Shown: positions 16,945 to 25,675, numbered from the stretch's first letter. The stretch is 40,965 nucleotides of DNA from Patescibacteria group bacterium (GCA_030017555.1 JASEIC010000005.1:1-40965), one strand, 5' to 3'. Notes: generated from the letters alone by a model not told the origin. A program made the numbers and translations.

Positions 16945-18792
16945 ATGGAATTAAGAAATATCGCCATTATCGCGCACGTTGACCATGGAAAAACAACGCT
17001 TGTTGATGCTTTATTAAAGCAATCTTCAAACTTCAGGTTAAAAATTGATGCGCCAAAAGAACTGATTATGGATTCAAACGAACTTGAGCGGGAACGGGGG
17101 ATTACGATTTTTTCAAAAAACGCCGCGGTTAAATATAATAATGTTAAAATTAACATTGTTGATACGCCCGGCCACGCTGATTTTGGCGGTGAAGTTGAAC
17201 GAATTATGCGCATGGTTGATGGCGTGCTTCTTCTTGTTGACGCCAAAGAAGGGCCAATGCCCCAGACAAAATTCGTTTTAAGAAAAGCAATCCAGACCGG
17301 GCATAAAATAATAGTTGTCATCAGTAAAATCGATAAACCCGATGCTCGTCCCGAATGGGTTTTAAACGCCACTTATGATTTATTTTTTGAACTTGGCGCA
17401 ACCGAAGATCAAATTGAATTTCCGGTTGTCTACGCGGCAGCTACTTATGGCAAAGCCGGATTAACTAAAAATTTGGATTCAATGGAAGATATAAAACCGA
17501 TTTTCGAAACGATTATCAATTATATTCCGAAGCCGAAAATAGACGATACCAAACCAATGCAAATGCTCACTGTTAATTTGGTTTATGACAATTACAAAGG
17601 AAGAATTGCCGTGGGACGGCTTTATTCGGGAGTACTTAAAAAAGGAATGAACGTGGCTCATATTAATCGGGATAAAGAAATTAAAAAAGCCGAGTTAAGC
17701 GCGGTAATGCTTTTTGACGGCTTAAACCGGATTGATGTCGAAGAAGCCCGCGCTGGCGATGTTGTCGCTTTAGCCGGCATTTCGGATATTACCATTGGTG
17801 AAACAATTGCCGATATTGAAAATCCAATTGCCTTACCGGTAATAAAAATTGATGAACCGACCATTAAAATGGTTTTGGGCGTAAATACTTCGCCTTTCAA
17901 AGGCAAGGAAGGGCAATATACAACTTCAAGAAATTTAAAAGAACGATTGGAGCAAGAACTTGAAACTGATGTTGCTTTGACAGTGCAAGTAACCGAAACA
18001 ACGGATCGGTGGATTGTGTCCGGACGCGGCGAGCTGCACCTCTCAATTCTAATTGAGAAAATGCGTCGAGAAGGATATGAGCTTGAAATTTCAAAACCGC
18101 AGGTCATTTTCAAAGAAAACCCTTCGACAGGCTCAGGGCAGGAGCGGAAACTGGAACCAATTGAATTAGTATCAATTGAAGTGCCCGAAGCATATTCCGG
18201 AACAGTCATTGAAATAATGGGAAAGCGCCTAGGAGTTATGCGAGATATGCGGCTCGACCGAAACATCGCGCTTATGGATTTTGCCATACCTACGCGCGGA
18301 CTTATCGGCATCCGCGACAAATTTATGACTGTCACCAAAGGAACAGGCATTATAAACAGTATTTTTCTCGGTTACGAAGAATATAAAGGAGATATGGCGA
18401 CGCTCGCGCACGGCTCTATTATTGCGACCGAAGGAGGAACTAGCAATACATATGGATTAATTACCGCGCAGGGAAGAGGCGTGCTTTTTATCGGACCGGG
18501 CGTGCCGGTTTATGAAGGCATGGTCGTTGGCGAAAATGCGAAAGACGGCGACGTCTCGGTGCATGCGTGCCGGGCAAAAGAACTTACTAATTTTCGTTCG
18601 CGCAATGAAGGCGTGCAAGAACGTTTAGAAACGCCGCTAAACCTTTCTTTAGAAGACGCGCTTGATTATATTGGCGACGACGAACTTGTGGAAATAACTC
18701 CGAAAAGCATCAGGATAAGAAAAATGTTTTTAACTGAAAACGAAAGAAAAAGATCAAAACGCGACCAAAAAATTGGACCGTTGACAAAATAA
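16945..18792 (+). CDS. typA: GTP-binding protein TypA/BipA
   Basis: IAIIAHVDHGKTTLVDALL, RERGITIFSKN, DTPGHADFGGEVER; full BipA C-terminus. Confidence 0.96.
   Translation: MELRNIAIIAHVDHGKTTLVDALLKQSSNFRLKIDAPKELIMDSNELERERGITIFSKNAAVKYNNVKINIVDTPGHADFGGEVERIMRMVDGVLLLVDAKEGPMPQTKFVLRKAIQTGHKIIVVISKIDKPDARPEWVLNATYDLFFELGATEDQIEFPVVYAAATYGKAGLTKNLDSMEDIKPIFETIINYIPKPKIDDTKPMQMLTVNLVYDNYKGRIAVGRLYSGVLKKGMNVAHINRDKEIKKAELSAVMLFDGLNRIDVEEARAGDVVALAGISDITIGETIADIENPIALPVIKIDEPTIKMVLGVNTSPFKGKEGQYTTSRNLKERLEQELETDVALTVQVTETTDRWIVSGRGELHLSILIEKMRREGYELEISKPQVIFKENPSTGSGQERKLEPIELVSIEVPEAYSGTVIEIMGKRLGVMRDMRLDRNIALMDFAIPTRGLIGIRDKFMTVTKGTGIINSIFLGYEEYKGDMATLAHGSIIATEGGTSNTYGLITAQGRGVLFIGPGVPVYEGMVVGENAKDGDVSVHACRAKELTNFRSRNEGVQERLETPLNLSLEDALDYIGDDELVEITPKSIRIRKMFLTENERKRSKRDQKIGPLTK
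18120..18142. repeat. Dispersed repeat inside typA (cccttcgacaggctcagggcagg)
   Basis: Encodes PSTGSGQ in frame; minus strand reads CPEPVEG. Confidence 0.65.
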
Positions 18793-18895
18793 TATAAATA
18801 AATTAAGTTATTAAAGTGTTATAATAATTAACGCAGTTTCTGATAAATAAAATGCGGTAATAGTCGAAAGCCGTTGTTAAAATAAAACCCTTAAT

Positions 18896-19006
18896 ATGGC
18901 TTATAAATGTTCAGACTGTGAGAATGTTTCCAATCAGGCAGGAAATTGTCCGCAGTGTAATGTTCCAATGGTAAAAGTAAAAGAAGAGGAAGCCGCCGAG
19001 CTTTAA
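18896..19006 (+). CDS. 36-aa zinc-ribbon protein
   Basis: Not in ORF track: MAYKCSDCENVSNQAGNCPQCNVPMVKVKEEEAAEL (CxxC...CxxC). Confidence 0.75.
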   Translation: MAYKCSDCENVSNQAGNCPQCNVPMVKVKEEEAAEL

Positions 19007-19094
19007 GAGACAACGGGGGCAGAGCCCATCACAGAGTAATAATTTAGTTTTGTATAAAAAAGGTCGCAATTTTTAACCGAACAAAACATTTATT

Positions 19095-19358
19095 ATGGCT
19101 AAAGAAGTTATAAAAAAAGACGGGACAAAAGAACCGTTTGATGCCGAAAAAATTAAAAATTCAATTGCCGCGGCTGCTCAAGGAACTGATCTTTCGGAAG
19201 AAAGAAAAAATGAAGTTGTAGAACAGGTAACAGCCACAGTAATTCAGATGGCCGAAATGAAAGAAGAAATAGAAACCTTAGAAATTAAAGAAAATATCTT
19301 GGAAAAGCTCGATGCTCTCGAACCTTCTGTTTCAGCTGCTTGGAGAAAGCATAGCTAA
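19095..19358 (+). CDS. Standalone ATP-cone domain protein
   Basis: VIKKDGTKEPFDAEKIKNSIAAAAQG. Confidence 0.8.
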   Translation: MAKEVIKKDGTKEPFDAEKIKNSIAAAAQGTDLSEERKNEVVEQVTATVIQMAEMKEEIETLEIKENILEKLDALEPSVSAAWRKHS

Positions 19359-19488
19359 GAAAGGAAAAAAGTGTCCCTTTAAAACGGGGCGCTTTTTATT
19401 TGAAAAAGAGAAGGGACTAATTTCTTTTGAGATGTTATACACAAGAGGGATAATCGACTAATTTATAGCGTTTTGGTAAATTGACAAT

Positions 19489-19653
19489 ATGGTCAAATTA
19501 GTGAATCAGACAATTTTTGCCGCTAAAATAAAGGGAAAAAAGCTCTATCTTTTTGGTGCGAATGACATTTGTGTCTTATTTGGGCTATCTAATGTTGCTA
19601 TGGCCTCACCTCGGAGGAAATTAAAATCGCTGAAAGGTAGATGTATAATTTAA
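19489..19653 (+). CDS. 54-aa ORF, possible remnant of a winged-helix protein
   Basis: MVKLVNQTIFAAKIKGKKLYLFGANDICVLFGLSNVAMASPRRKLKSLKGRCII; no SD; truncated appearance. Confidence 0.3.
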   Translation: MVKLVNQTIFAAKIKGKKLYLFGANDICVLFGLSNVAMASPRRKLKSLKGRCII

Positions 19654-19770
19654 GCAACCCCCCCCGTGCCCCGAAAGAGATTTTGGAAACTAGCCAACTC
19701 TTCAATAAATTCAGAGCAGGCAAAAAAATGGTTCGATAAACTCACCGCAGGTTAGGAGGATTTTAAGCTA

Positions 19771-19800
19771 TTGACGAAAAGCATGGGAATGTTCTATTCT
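19771..19800 (+). promoter_or_regulatory. Promoter of the 40-aa ORF
   Basis: TTGACG (19771-19776) - 18 nt - TATTCT (19795-19800). Confidence 0.5.
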
Positions 19801-19861
19801 AAAATTAGATCATTGATAACTCGTTAAATGTAAACAACCACAATTAAGAAAGGAAGTAATT

Positions 19862-19984
19862 ATGACTTGGAAAGAAGCTGTAGAGGAAGCGGTCAAACAG
19901 TTGACTGCCAGCGGCGCGAAATTAACCTGGTCATTGGTTAAGGCTGCAGCTAAAACAATCTTGAAAGCCGGTGGCAATAAGTGA
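19862..19984 (+). CDS. 40-aa amphipathic, Lys-rich peptide
   Basis: Not in ORF track: MTWKEAVEEAVKQLTASGAKLTWSLVKAAAKTILKAGGNK; SD agaaaggaag; terminator downstream. Confidence 0.7.
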   Translation: MTWKEAVEEAVKQLTASGAKLTWSLVKAAAKTILKAGGNK

Positions 19985-20009
19985 CGCACAACAGATGTTG
20001 TATAATCTC

Positions 20010-20038
20010 AGCCCTGCATGATCATTGCGGGGCTTTTT
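20010..20038 (+). terminator. Rho-independent terminator
   Basis: agccctgc-atgatcatt-gcggggctttttg. Confidence 0.75.
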
Positions 20039-20191
20039 GTTGGATAGGGAGACAGGTAGGTGTGATTTTCGAAAATTGTTACTCTCTCTAATTCACCCGT
20101 CGGTAAAACTCAGGGTAAACGTGTCTGCCCGTCGTAGCTTCAAGCGAAGAAGAGAGAATATTGGAATGTCATGCCTATTTTCTATACTTTA

Positions 20192-20213
20192 ATTCGTGCG
20201 AATGGTAGAATAA
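20192..20213 (+). promoter_or_regulatory. Palindromic operator/promoter copy 1 (attcgtgcgaat-ggtagaataa)
   Basis: Near-identical copy at 20530; upstream of arsR-type gene. Confidence 0.5.
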
Positions 20214-20258
20214 GAAGAAATTTGGTAGAATGAATAAATAATAAGAAGTTTTGAAACT

Positions 20259-20519
20259 ATGAAAAATTTAGAAAGAATTTTAAAATCATTAGCCAATAAG
20301 CGCCGGCTCGCTATTTTAAAATATCTGAAAGAAAACAGAGAAGCGCCGGTGGGAGAAATTGCGCATGAAATCAATTTGTCTTTTAAGGCTACCTCCAAAC
20401 ATCTCGGCGTTTTATCGGCCGTTGATATAGTTGAAAAAGACCAGAGAATTCTGCAAATGTTTTATCGTCTGGTCCCAGATCAGCCCACGGCAGTCAAAAG
20501 CATTCTTAACCTTCTTTAG
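20259..20519 (+). CDS. ArsR-family winged-helix transcriptional regulator
   Basis: LANKRRLAILKYLKENREAPVGEIAHEINLSFKATSKHLGVLSAVDIVE. Confidence 0.88.
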   Translation: MKNLERILKSLANKRRLAILKYLKENREAPVGEIAHEINLSFKATSKHLGVLSAVDIVEKDQRILQMFYRLVPDQPTAVKSILNLL

Positions 20520-20529
20520 ACCTTCTCTA

Positions 20530-20551
20530 ATTCGCGCGAATGGTAGAATAA
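20530..20551 (+). promoter_or_regulatory. Palindromic operator/promoter copy 2 (attcgcgcgaat-ggtagaataa)
   Basis: Same box as 20192, perfect palindrome here; upstream of GerMN-like gene. Confidence 0.5.
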
Positions 20552-20574
20552 TCGAAAATAATTAACTTGGCTAA

Positions 20575-20662
20575 CCCTTCAGCCTATCTCAGGCCTTCGG
20601 CTCTAAGGCGTTCGTCCCGAGGACTCAGCCTCGAGGGGCTCAGGCTCGAAGAGGCAGGCAAA
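20575..20662. repeat. GC-rich palindromic intergenic repeat cluster
   Basis: Repeated ctcagg-c(c)t(t)cg(g) blocks in both orientations (ctcaggccttcggctct, cctcgaggggctcaggctcgaag) in an AT-rich background. Confidence 0.45.
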
Positions 20663-20682
20663 AAAATTAGGCAAGTAAATTT

Positions 20683-21270
20683 ATGAACAAAAATAAAAAA
20701 GCCTTGACCATAATGATTGCCGTTATTGCCGTTTTAGCGCTTTGGTTTTTTATTAGATTTTTCATTGGCGGTCCTGAAGATGATTGGATTTGTGTTGATG
20801 GTGAATGGGTTAAGCACGGCAATCCCACCGCACCGATGCCAACAGTGTTGTGCGACGAAAAACCTCAAACCGAAAAGTCGGTAAAGCTGTATTATTATAA
20901 TCCCGATTTGGATAAAGACGAATTCGGAAACATCGCTTGCAGCAGGAATGGATTGGTGTCGGTAGAACGAAGAATACCGATAAGTAAAACCCCGATTCAA
21001 GATGCAATTAAACTTTTAATTACCGGCCGGCTTACCAAAGAAGAAAAATCCCAAGGCATTACTACCGAATATCCTTTGGAAGGTTTTTCTCTGAAAGGCG
21101 TTTCCTTGAAAGACGGTATTTTAACGCTCGAATTTGAAGATTTTAATTATAAGACCGGTGGAGGTTCCTGTCGGGTGGGTATATTATGGTTCCAAGTTGA
21201 GGCAACAGCAAAACAATTCTCGGAAGTTCAACAAGTTCGATTTTTGCCGGGGGAACTTTTCCAGCCATAA
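20683..21270 (+). CDS. GerMN-domain-like secreted/anchored protein
   Basis: N-terminal TM anchor; PIQDAIKLLITGRLTKEEKSQGITTEYP...GVSLKDGILTLEFEDF. Confidence 0.7.
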   Translation: MNKNKKALTIMIAVIAVLALWFFIRFFIGGPEDDWICVDGEWVKHGNPTAPMPTVLCDEKPQTEKSVKLYYYNPDLDKDEFGNIACSRNGLVSVERRIPISKTPIQDAIKLLITGRLTKEEKSQGITTEYPLEGFSLKGVSLKDGILTLEFEDFNYKTGGGSCRVGILWFQVEATAKQFSEVQQVRFLPGELFQP

Positions 21271-21321
21271 TTTTTTATTGATTTGTATATTTGCACTGAT
21301 TGAGCGAAGCGAGTCGAAGTG

Positions 21322-21392
21322 CTGCGGGGGAAGGATTCGAACCTTCATACCGGGATCCAAAGTCCCGTGTCCTACCATTAGACGACCCCGCA
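21322..21392 (-). tRNA. tRNA-Gln (anticodon TTG), no encoded CCA
   Basis: Minus strand TGCGGGGTCGTCTAATGGTAGGACACGGGACTTTGGATCCCGGTATGAAGGTTCGAATCCTTCCCCCGCAG; acceptor, anticodon and T arms pair. Confidence 0.9.
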
Positions 21393-21443
21393 ATGTTAAT
21401 AAAACAATTTCTTATAAATCCTTCTTCTGTTATAATATAATCT

Positions 21444-22670
21444 GTGGTTGACGTAAAATCAATAAAAACTTTGATTGAAGCTCAAGTTGCTAAACCAGCA
21501 AATGAGGTTTCGATTATAGAATTAGTCGATCTTATTGTCGAGTATGCTTATATTACTCGCGCTTCAGATATTCACATTGAACCCGCATCCGACAAGGTAA
21601 TAATTAGATTCAGAATTGATGGAATTTTACATGATGTTTTTTACTTAATTAAAGATCTCCAACCAGAAGTTATAAGCCGCATAAAAGTTTTATCAGGTTT
21701 AAAAACCGATATTCATCACATTCCGCAAGACGGCCGTTTTAAAGTTAAGCTTGAAGACGCGGATGAAGTTGATGTCCGTGTTTCAATTGCGCCGACTTTT
21801 TATGGTGAAAATACCGTGATGCGTATTCTTGCTGAAACAATCCAAGTTTTCAATTTGGAAGATTTGGGTTTTTCCCAAACTCAACTTATTCAAATGGCTA
21901 AAGCCATAAGAAAACCTTACGGCATGATTTTGGCTAATGGCCCGACTGGCTCCGGCAAAACAACAACTCTTTATACGGTTATAAAAAAATTAAACACGCG
22001 CGAGGTATCAATTATCACCATTGAAGATCCGATTGAATATTCCATTAGTGGCATTACTCAAATGCCGGTTAATGTCCAGTCTGGACTTTCGTTCGCTTCA
22101 GGCCTTCGCTCGATTTTAAGGCAAGATCCAAATATTATCATGGTTGGTGAAATTCGTGACACCGAAACTGCCAATATTGCTATTAACGCGGCTTTAACCG
22201 GTCACTTAATGCTTTCAACACTTCATACTAATGATGCCGCAACAACTTTCCCGCGGCTTATTGACATGGGCGTACCGCCGTTTCTTGTTGCTTCAACATT
22301 AAATATTATTATTGCCCAGAGATTAGTTCGTAAAGTTTGTCAGAACTGCCGCGAAGAACGCATCCTTAATCTTGCCGAACTTAAAAGTTTAAGCAGTATT
22401 GCTAAAGAACAACTTACCGACAAAATTTATACTGTCGGTAAAGGTTGCGTAAAATGCGAAAATACCGGTTATCATGGCCGTCTCGGTATTTATGAAGTAC
22501 TTGAAATCGATGATAATATCCGGTCGCTTATTGTCGGGCACGCTGATGCGACGCAAATAAAGCAAGTTGCCGTAAAAGGCGGTATGAAAACAATGATTGA
22601 AGATGGTTTTACAAAAGCTCGCAAAGGAATCACTACAATTGAAGAAGTGCTCCGCATAATTTATGAATAA
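21444..22670 (+). CDS. pilB: Type IV pilus assembly ATPase (PilB/GspE), short N-terminus
   Basis: Walker A NGPTGSGKTTTLY, IRDTETANIAINAALTGHLMLSTLHTND, GTG start. Confidence 0.93.
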   Translation: MVDVKSIKTLIEAQVAKPANEVSIIELVDLIVEYAYITRASDIHIEPASDKVIIRFRIDGILHDVFYLIKDLQPEVISRIKVLSGLKTDIHHIPQDGRFKVKLEDADEVDVRVSIAPTFYGENTVMRILAETIQVFNLEDLGFSQTQLIQMAKAIRKPYGMILANGPTGSGKTTTLYTVIKKLNTREVSIITIEDPIEYSISGITQMPVNVQSGLSFASGLRSILRQDPNIIMVGEIRDTETANIAINAALTGHLMLSTLHTNDAATTFPRLIDMGVPPFLVASTLNIIIAQRLVRKVCQNCREERILNLAELKSLSSIAKEQLTDKIYTVGKGCVKCENTGYHGRLGIYEVLEIDDNIRSLIVGHADATQIKQVAVKGGMKTMIEDGFTKARKGITTIEEVLRIIYE

Positions 22671-23754
22671 ACCCCCTTCTTGGGTAAAAATACTGCCAAA
22701 AATCCTATATTCAGTTTCTCTCCAGGAGAAAATAAATTTTGCGCGCAATTTATCGGTTGGCATCAAAAGCGGATTAGCAATCATTGAAAGTTTACGGCTT
22801 ATTCAAACGCAAACACCGTCAAAACGTTTTAAAAAGGTAATTGACGAAGTAATAAAAGATGTGAACAATGGCCAGTCTTTAGCTCAAAGTTTGGAAAATT
22901 TTTCTTATATCTTCGGAGATTTTTTCATCAGTATGGTGCGAGTGGGGGAAACGAGCGGCAGTCTTTCGCCAAGTCTTCTTTATGTTTCGCAAGAATTAAA
23001 AAAACAACGTGAAATAAATCACCGCGTAAAATCTGCGCTTATGTACCCGATTGTTATTTTGATTTTTACTTTATTTGTTACGATTTTTTTAACGTTTTTT
23101 ATATTTCCGAAAATTTTGCCGATTTTTTCAAGTTTAAGAGTAGAACTTCCGCTCGTAACAAAAATTATGATCAACGCTTTAACTTTTATGAGCAAATACG
23201 GGCTTTATCTTTTGGGCGCCTTAGTTTTACTCGTAATTGCTTTAAAAACGTTGCTGACTGTAAAAAAAGTTCGTTATATTTTTGACAAATTAACTCTTTC
23301 GTTGCCGCTTGTCTCAAAAATAGTTATTAATCTCACGCTTACTAATTTTACCCGTTCGCTCAATGTCCTTTTAAAAAGCGGTATGACATTGGTAGACGCG
23401 CTTTTAATCGCTAAAAATACTTTTCATAATCTTTATTACCGTAAAAAAATTGATGAACTTTTAGATTTTATCAGGCGCGGCGAAGAAATGGCTCAATATC
23501 TAATAACTCAACCGAAATTTTTTCCGGCGATGTTTACGGGCATGATCCAGGTCGGCGAACGTACCGGCAACTTGGAAGAAAATTTGATTTATCTTTCGGA
23601 GTATTATGAAAGTGAAGTTGATGATGTCGTTAAAAACCTAACAACTATTTTAGAGCCATTACTTTTAATTTTAATGGGTCTAATTGTTGGTTTTGTCGCT
23701 GTTTCAATAATCACGCCGATTTACAAAATCACTGAAGGGTTGAATGTAAGATAG
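22663..23754 (+). CDS. pilC: Type IV pilus inner-membrane platform protein PilC/GspF
   Basis: Two T2SSF domains; GVKSGLAIIESL, MVRVGETSGSL, GMIQVGERTGNLEENL. Confidence 0.93.
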   Translation: MNKPPSWVKILPKILYSVSLQEKINFARNLSVGIKSGLAIIESLRLIQTQTPSKRFKKVIDEVIKDVNNGQSLAQSLENFSYIFGDFFISMVRVGETSGSLSPSLLYVSQELKKQREINHRVKSALMYPIVILIFTLFVTIFLTFFIFPKILPIFSSLRVELPLVTKIMINALTFMSKYGLYLLGALVLLVIALKTLLTVKKVRYIFDKLTLSLPLVSKIVINLTLTNFTRSLNVLLKSGMTLVDALLIAKNTFHNLYYRKKIDELLDFIRRGEEMAQYLITQPKFFPAMFTGMIQVGERTGNLEENLIYLSEYYESEVDDVVKNLTTILEPLLLILMGLIVGFVAVSIITPIYKITEGLNVR

Positions 23755-23767
23755 TTTCAATAATTAT

Positions 23768-24217
23768 ATGAAATCTTTCAAAAAAGGACGGAACAAGGGT
23801 TTTACTTTAATTGAAGTAATGATAGTTTTTGCCATTATTGCTCTTATTGCTTTGATCGGCATTTCTTTAGGCATTGATAACTATCGCTATTATCTATTAA
23901 CAACCGAGATTAAAAATTTTATAAGCATAATGCGAAGCGCGAAATGGGCGGCATTGAGCAATAATTATAAGCAGAGTTATGGATTATCTTTGCAGTTGGA
24001 TAAATTCGTTATTTTTCAAGGCTCGACTTATGCGACCCGAAACACAATTTTTGACGAAGTTTATCCGCGTAATCAGTCAATCAACGTTACCGGACCGTCG
24101 GAGGTAGTTTTTTCGCCACTGTCAGCAACCCCTAACGCGACCGGAACTTTTGTTTTTAGTAATAGCATTGTTTCTAGAATGATAACCATAAATAGTCATG
24201 GCGCAATTTTCTGGTAA
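23768..24217 (+). CDS. Prepilin-type minor pilin (GspH/FimT-like)
   Basis: KGFTLIEVMIVFAIIALIALIG. Confidence 0.88.
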   Translation: MKSFKKGRNKGFTLIEVMIVFAIIALIALIGISLGIDNYRYYLLTTEIKNFISIMRSAKWAALSNNYKQSYGLSLQLDKFVIFQGSTYATRNTIFDEVYPRNQSINVTGPSEVVFSPLSATPNATGTFVFSNSIVSRMITINSHGAIFW

Positions 24218-24219
24218 TT

Positions 24220-25674
24220 ATGACGAAGAACAATTTTAAAATAAAAAAACAAGGCCAAAGCTTAATTGAAGTTCTTATTGCTCTCACGCTTATTACTTTG
24301 GCTATTGGATTTTCTGCAATTTTGGTTTTCGGCGGCCAAAAACTTTTAGTGGATAGAATCAATTCAACGCAAGCCAGGATAATCGCTAAAGAAGGCGTTG
24401 AGGCCGCTTCTCTTATTTTAAAAAGCAGTTGGAATAGCGTGGTTGACGGTAATTATGGTCTTTTAATTTCATCAAACGGCGTTTGGCAATTTAACGGTTC
24501 AGAAGACCAAAAAGGCATTTACACTCGTAAGATAACCATTGCCACTCTCGATAGCAACACCAAAGAAATAAAAAGCAGTGTAAATTGGATAACGGATCCT
24601 AATCGTCCACTTAAGGTGGAATTGATAACACTCGCTACTAACTGGCCCGATATTGCTTCAACCGGAGGCGATACTGGCGGTGGAGGTTTAACCGGAGATT
24701 GGAAAAATCCCAAAACATTAGGGACATTTCAAACAGTGCCTTCCGGAAATTCCGGAACCGATCTTGATGTAATGAACAAAATTGTCTATCTCACCACAAA
24801 ACACAGTGCTTCTGACAAGCATGATTTTTGGGTTATTAATGCAGTAAATCCAGCAAGCCCTTTTTTTCTTGGGTCGCTTGATGTGGGAAGTGCGGGGCTT
24901 TTAAGCATTGACGTTGTTCAGAACTATGCTTATGTGGGGAATAATTCAACTAATGCGCAGTTTCTTGTTATTAACATATCAAATCCGTCAAATCCTTTTA
25001 TAATCACTTCTTTTACTTTACCGGGCGTTTCCGGCAGTGGCGCTATCGGGCAAAGTATTTTTTATTATGCCGGCAGAATATACATGGGAACAAAACAAGC
25101 CAGCGGACCGGAGTTTTTTATTATTGACGTGTCTAATCCATTATCGCCTGTTGTTTTGGGGAGTAAAGAAATAAATGCCGATGTAAATTCTATTACCGTA
25201 AGCAATAATCTTGCGTATTTGGCTACTTCCGACGATTCAAAAGAATTGGTGGTTCTTGATTCTTCAAATCCGTCCAGTATCGGCGAGCTCGGTTATTTCA
25301 ACGCGCCCGGTGGTGGAGACGGACGAAGCGTTTTCCTGTCTGGAAGCAAACTTTATCTCGGTCGTTTGAGCAGTGGTAATCCGGAGTTATATATTTTAAA
25401 TATTACAAATCCCGGAAGTATTCAATCGCTGGGCACGGTCACTCTCGGCTACGCTTTAAATGATTTAGCTGTGCGTGACTATTTGGCTTTTTTGGGAACT
25501 TCTGATACAAATCTTGAATTTCAAATAAAGAATATTTCCAATCCGGCTAATGTTACGCAGTGGAGTGATTTTAATTTCTCGCAAGAAGCGGTTGGCGTTG
25601 ATTACGAAGATAATCTTGTTTATGTTGCGGTGAGAGCAAATGACGCTTTAAGAATAATTACCTCCACGCCTTAA
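24220..25674 (+). CDS. Prepilin with C-terminal LVIVD-type beta-propeller
   Basis: GQSLIEVLIALTLITLAIG prepilin start; Gly-rich linker GGDTGGGG; repeated FLVINISNPSNP / FFIIDVSNPLSP / LVVLDSSNPSS / LYILNITNPGS. Confidence 0.85.
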   Translation: MTKNNFKIKKQGQSLIEVLIALTLITLAIGFSAILVFGGQKLLVDRINSTQARIIAKEGVEAASLILKSSWNSVVDGNYGLLISSNGVWQFNGSEDQKGIYTRKITIATLDSNTKEIKSSVNWITDPNRPLKVELITLATNWPDIASTGGDTGGGGLTGDWKNPKTLGTFQTVPSGNSGTDLDVMNKIVYLTTKHSASDKHDFWVINAVNPASPFFLGSLDVGSAGLLSIDVVQNYAYVGNNSTNAQFLVINISNPSNPFIITSFTLPGVSGSGAIGQSIFYYAGRIYMGTKQASGPEFFIIDVSNPLSPVVLGSKEINADVNSITVSNNLAYLATSDDSKELVVLDSSNPSSIGELGYFNAPGGGDGRSVFLSGSKLYLGRLSSGNPELYILNITNPGSIQSLGTVTLGYALNDLAVRDYLAFLGTSDTNLEFQIKNISNPANVTQWSDFNFSQEAVGVDYEDNLVYVAVRANDALRIITSTP

Positions 25675-25675
25675 A

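Noticed and set aside
17658-18350. 230-aa minus-strand ORF
   Set aside because: Fully antisense within well-supported typA; low-complexity Ser/Ile composition typical of shadow ORFs
19489-19653. Intact toxin-antitoxin module near the 54-aa ORF
   Set aside because: The ORF only loosely resembles a winged-helix antitoxin N-terminus and no partner toxin gene is visible
19676-19755. Possible peptide RFWKLANSSINSEQAKKWFDKLTAG ending at a TAG
   Set aside because: No clear start codon, SD or homology; probably a remnant or chance ORF
21134-21451. 105-aa plus-strand ORF containing CGGRIRTFIPGSKVPCPTIRRPRN
   Set aside because: Translation of the antisense strand of tRNA-Gln; a classic spurious ORF that also overlaps the GerMN-like CDS
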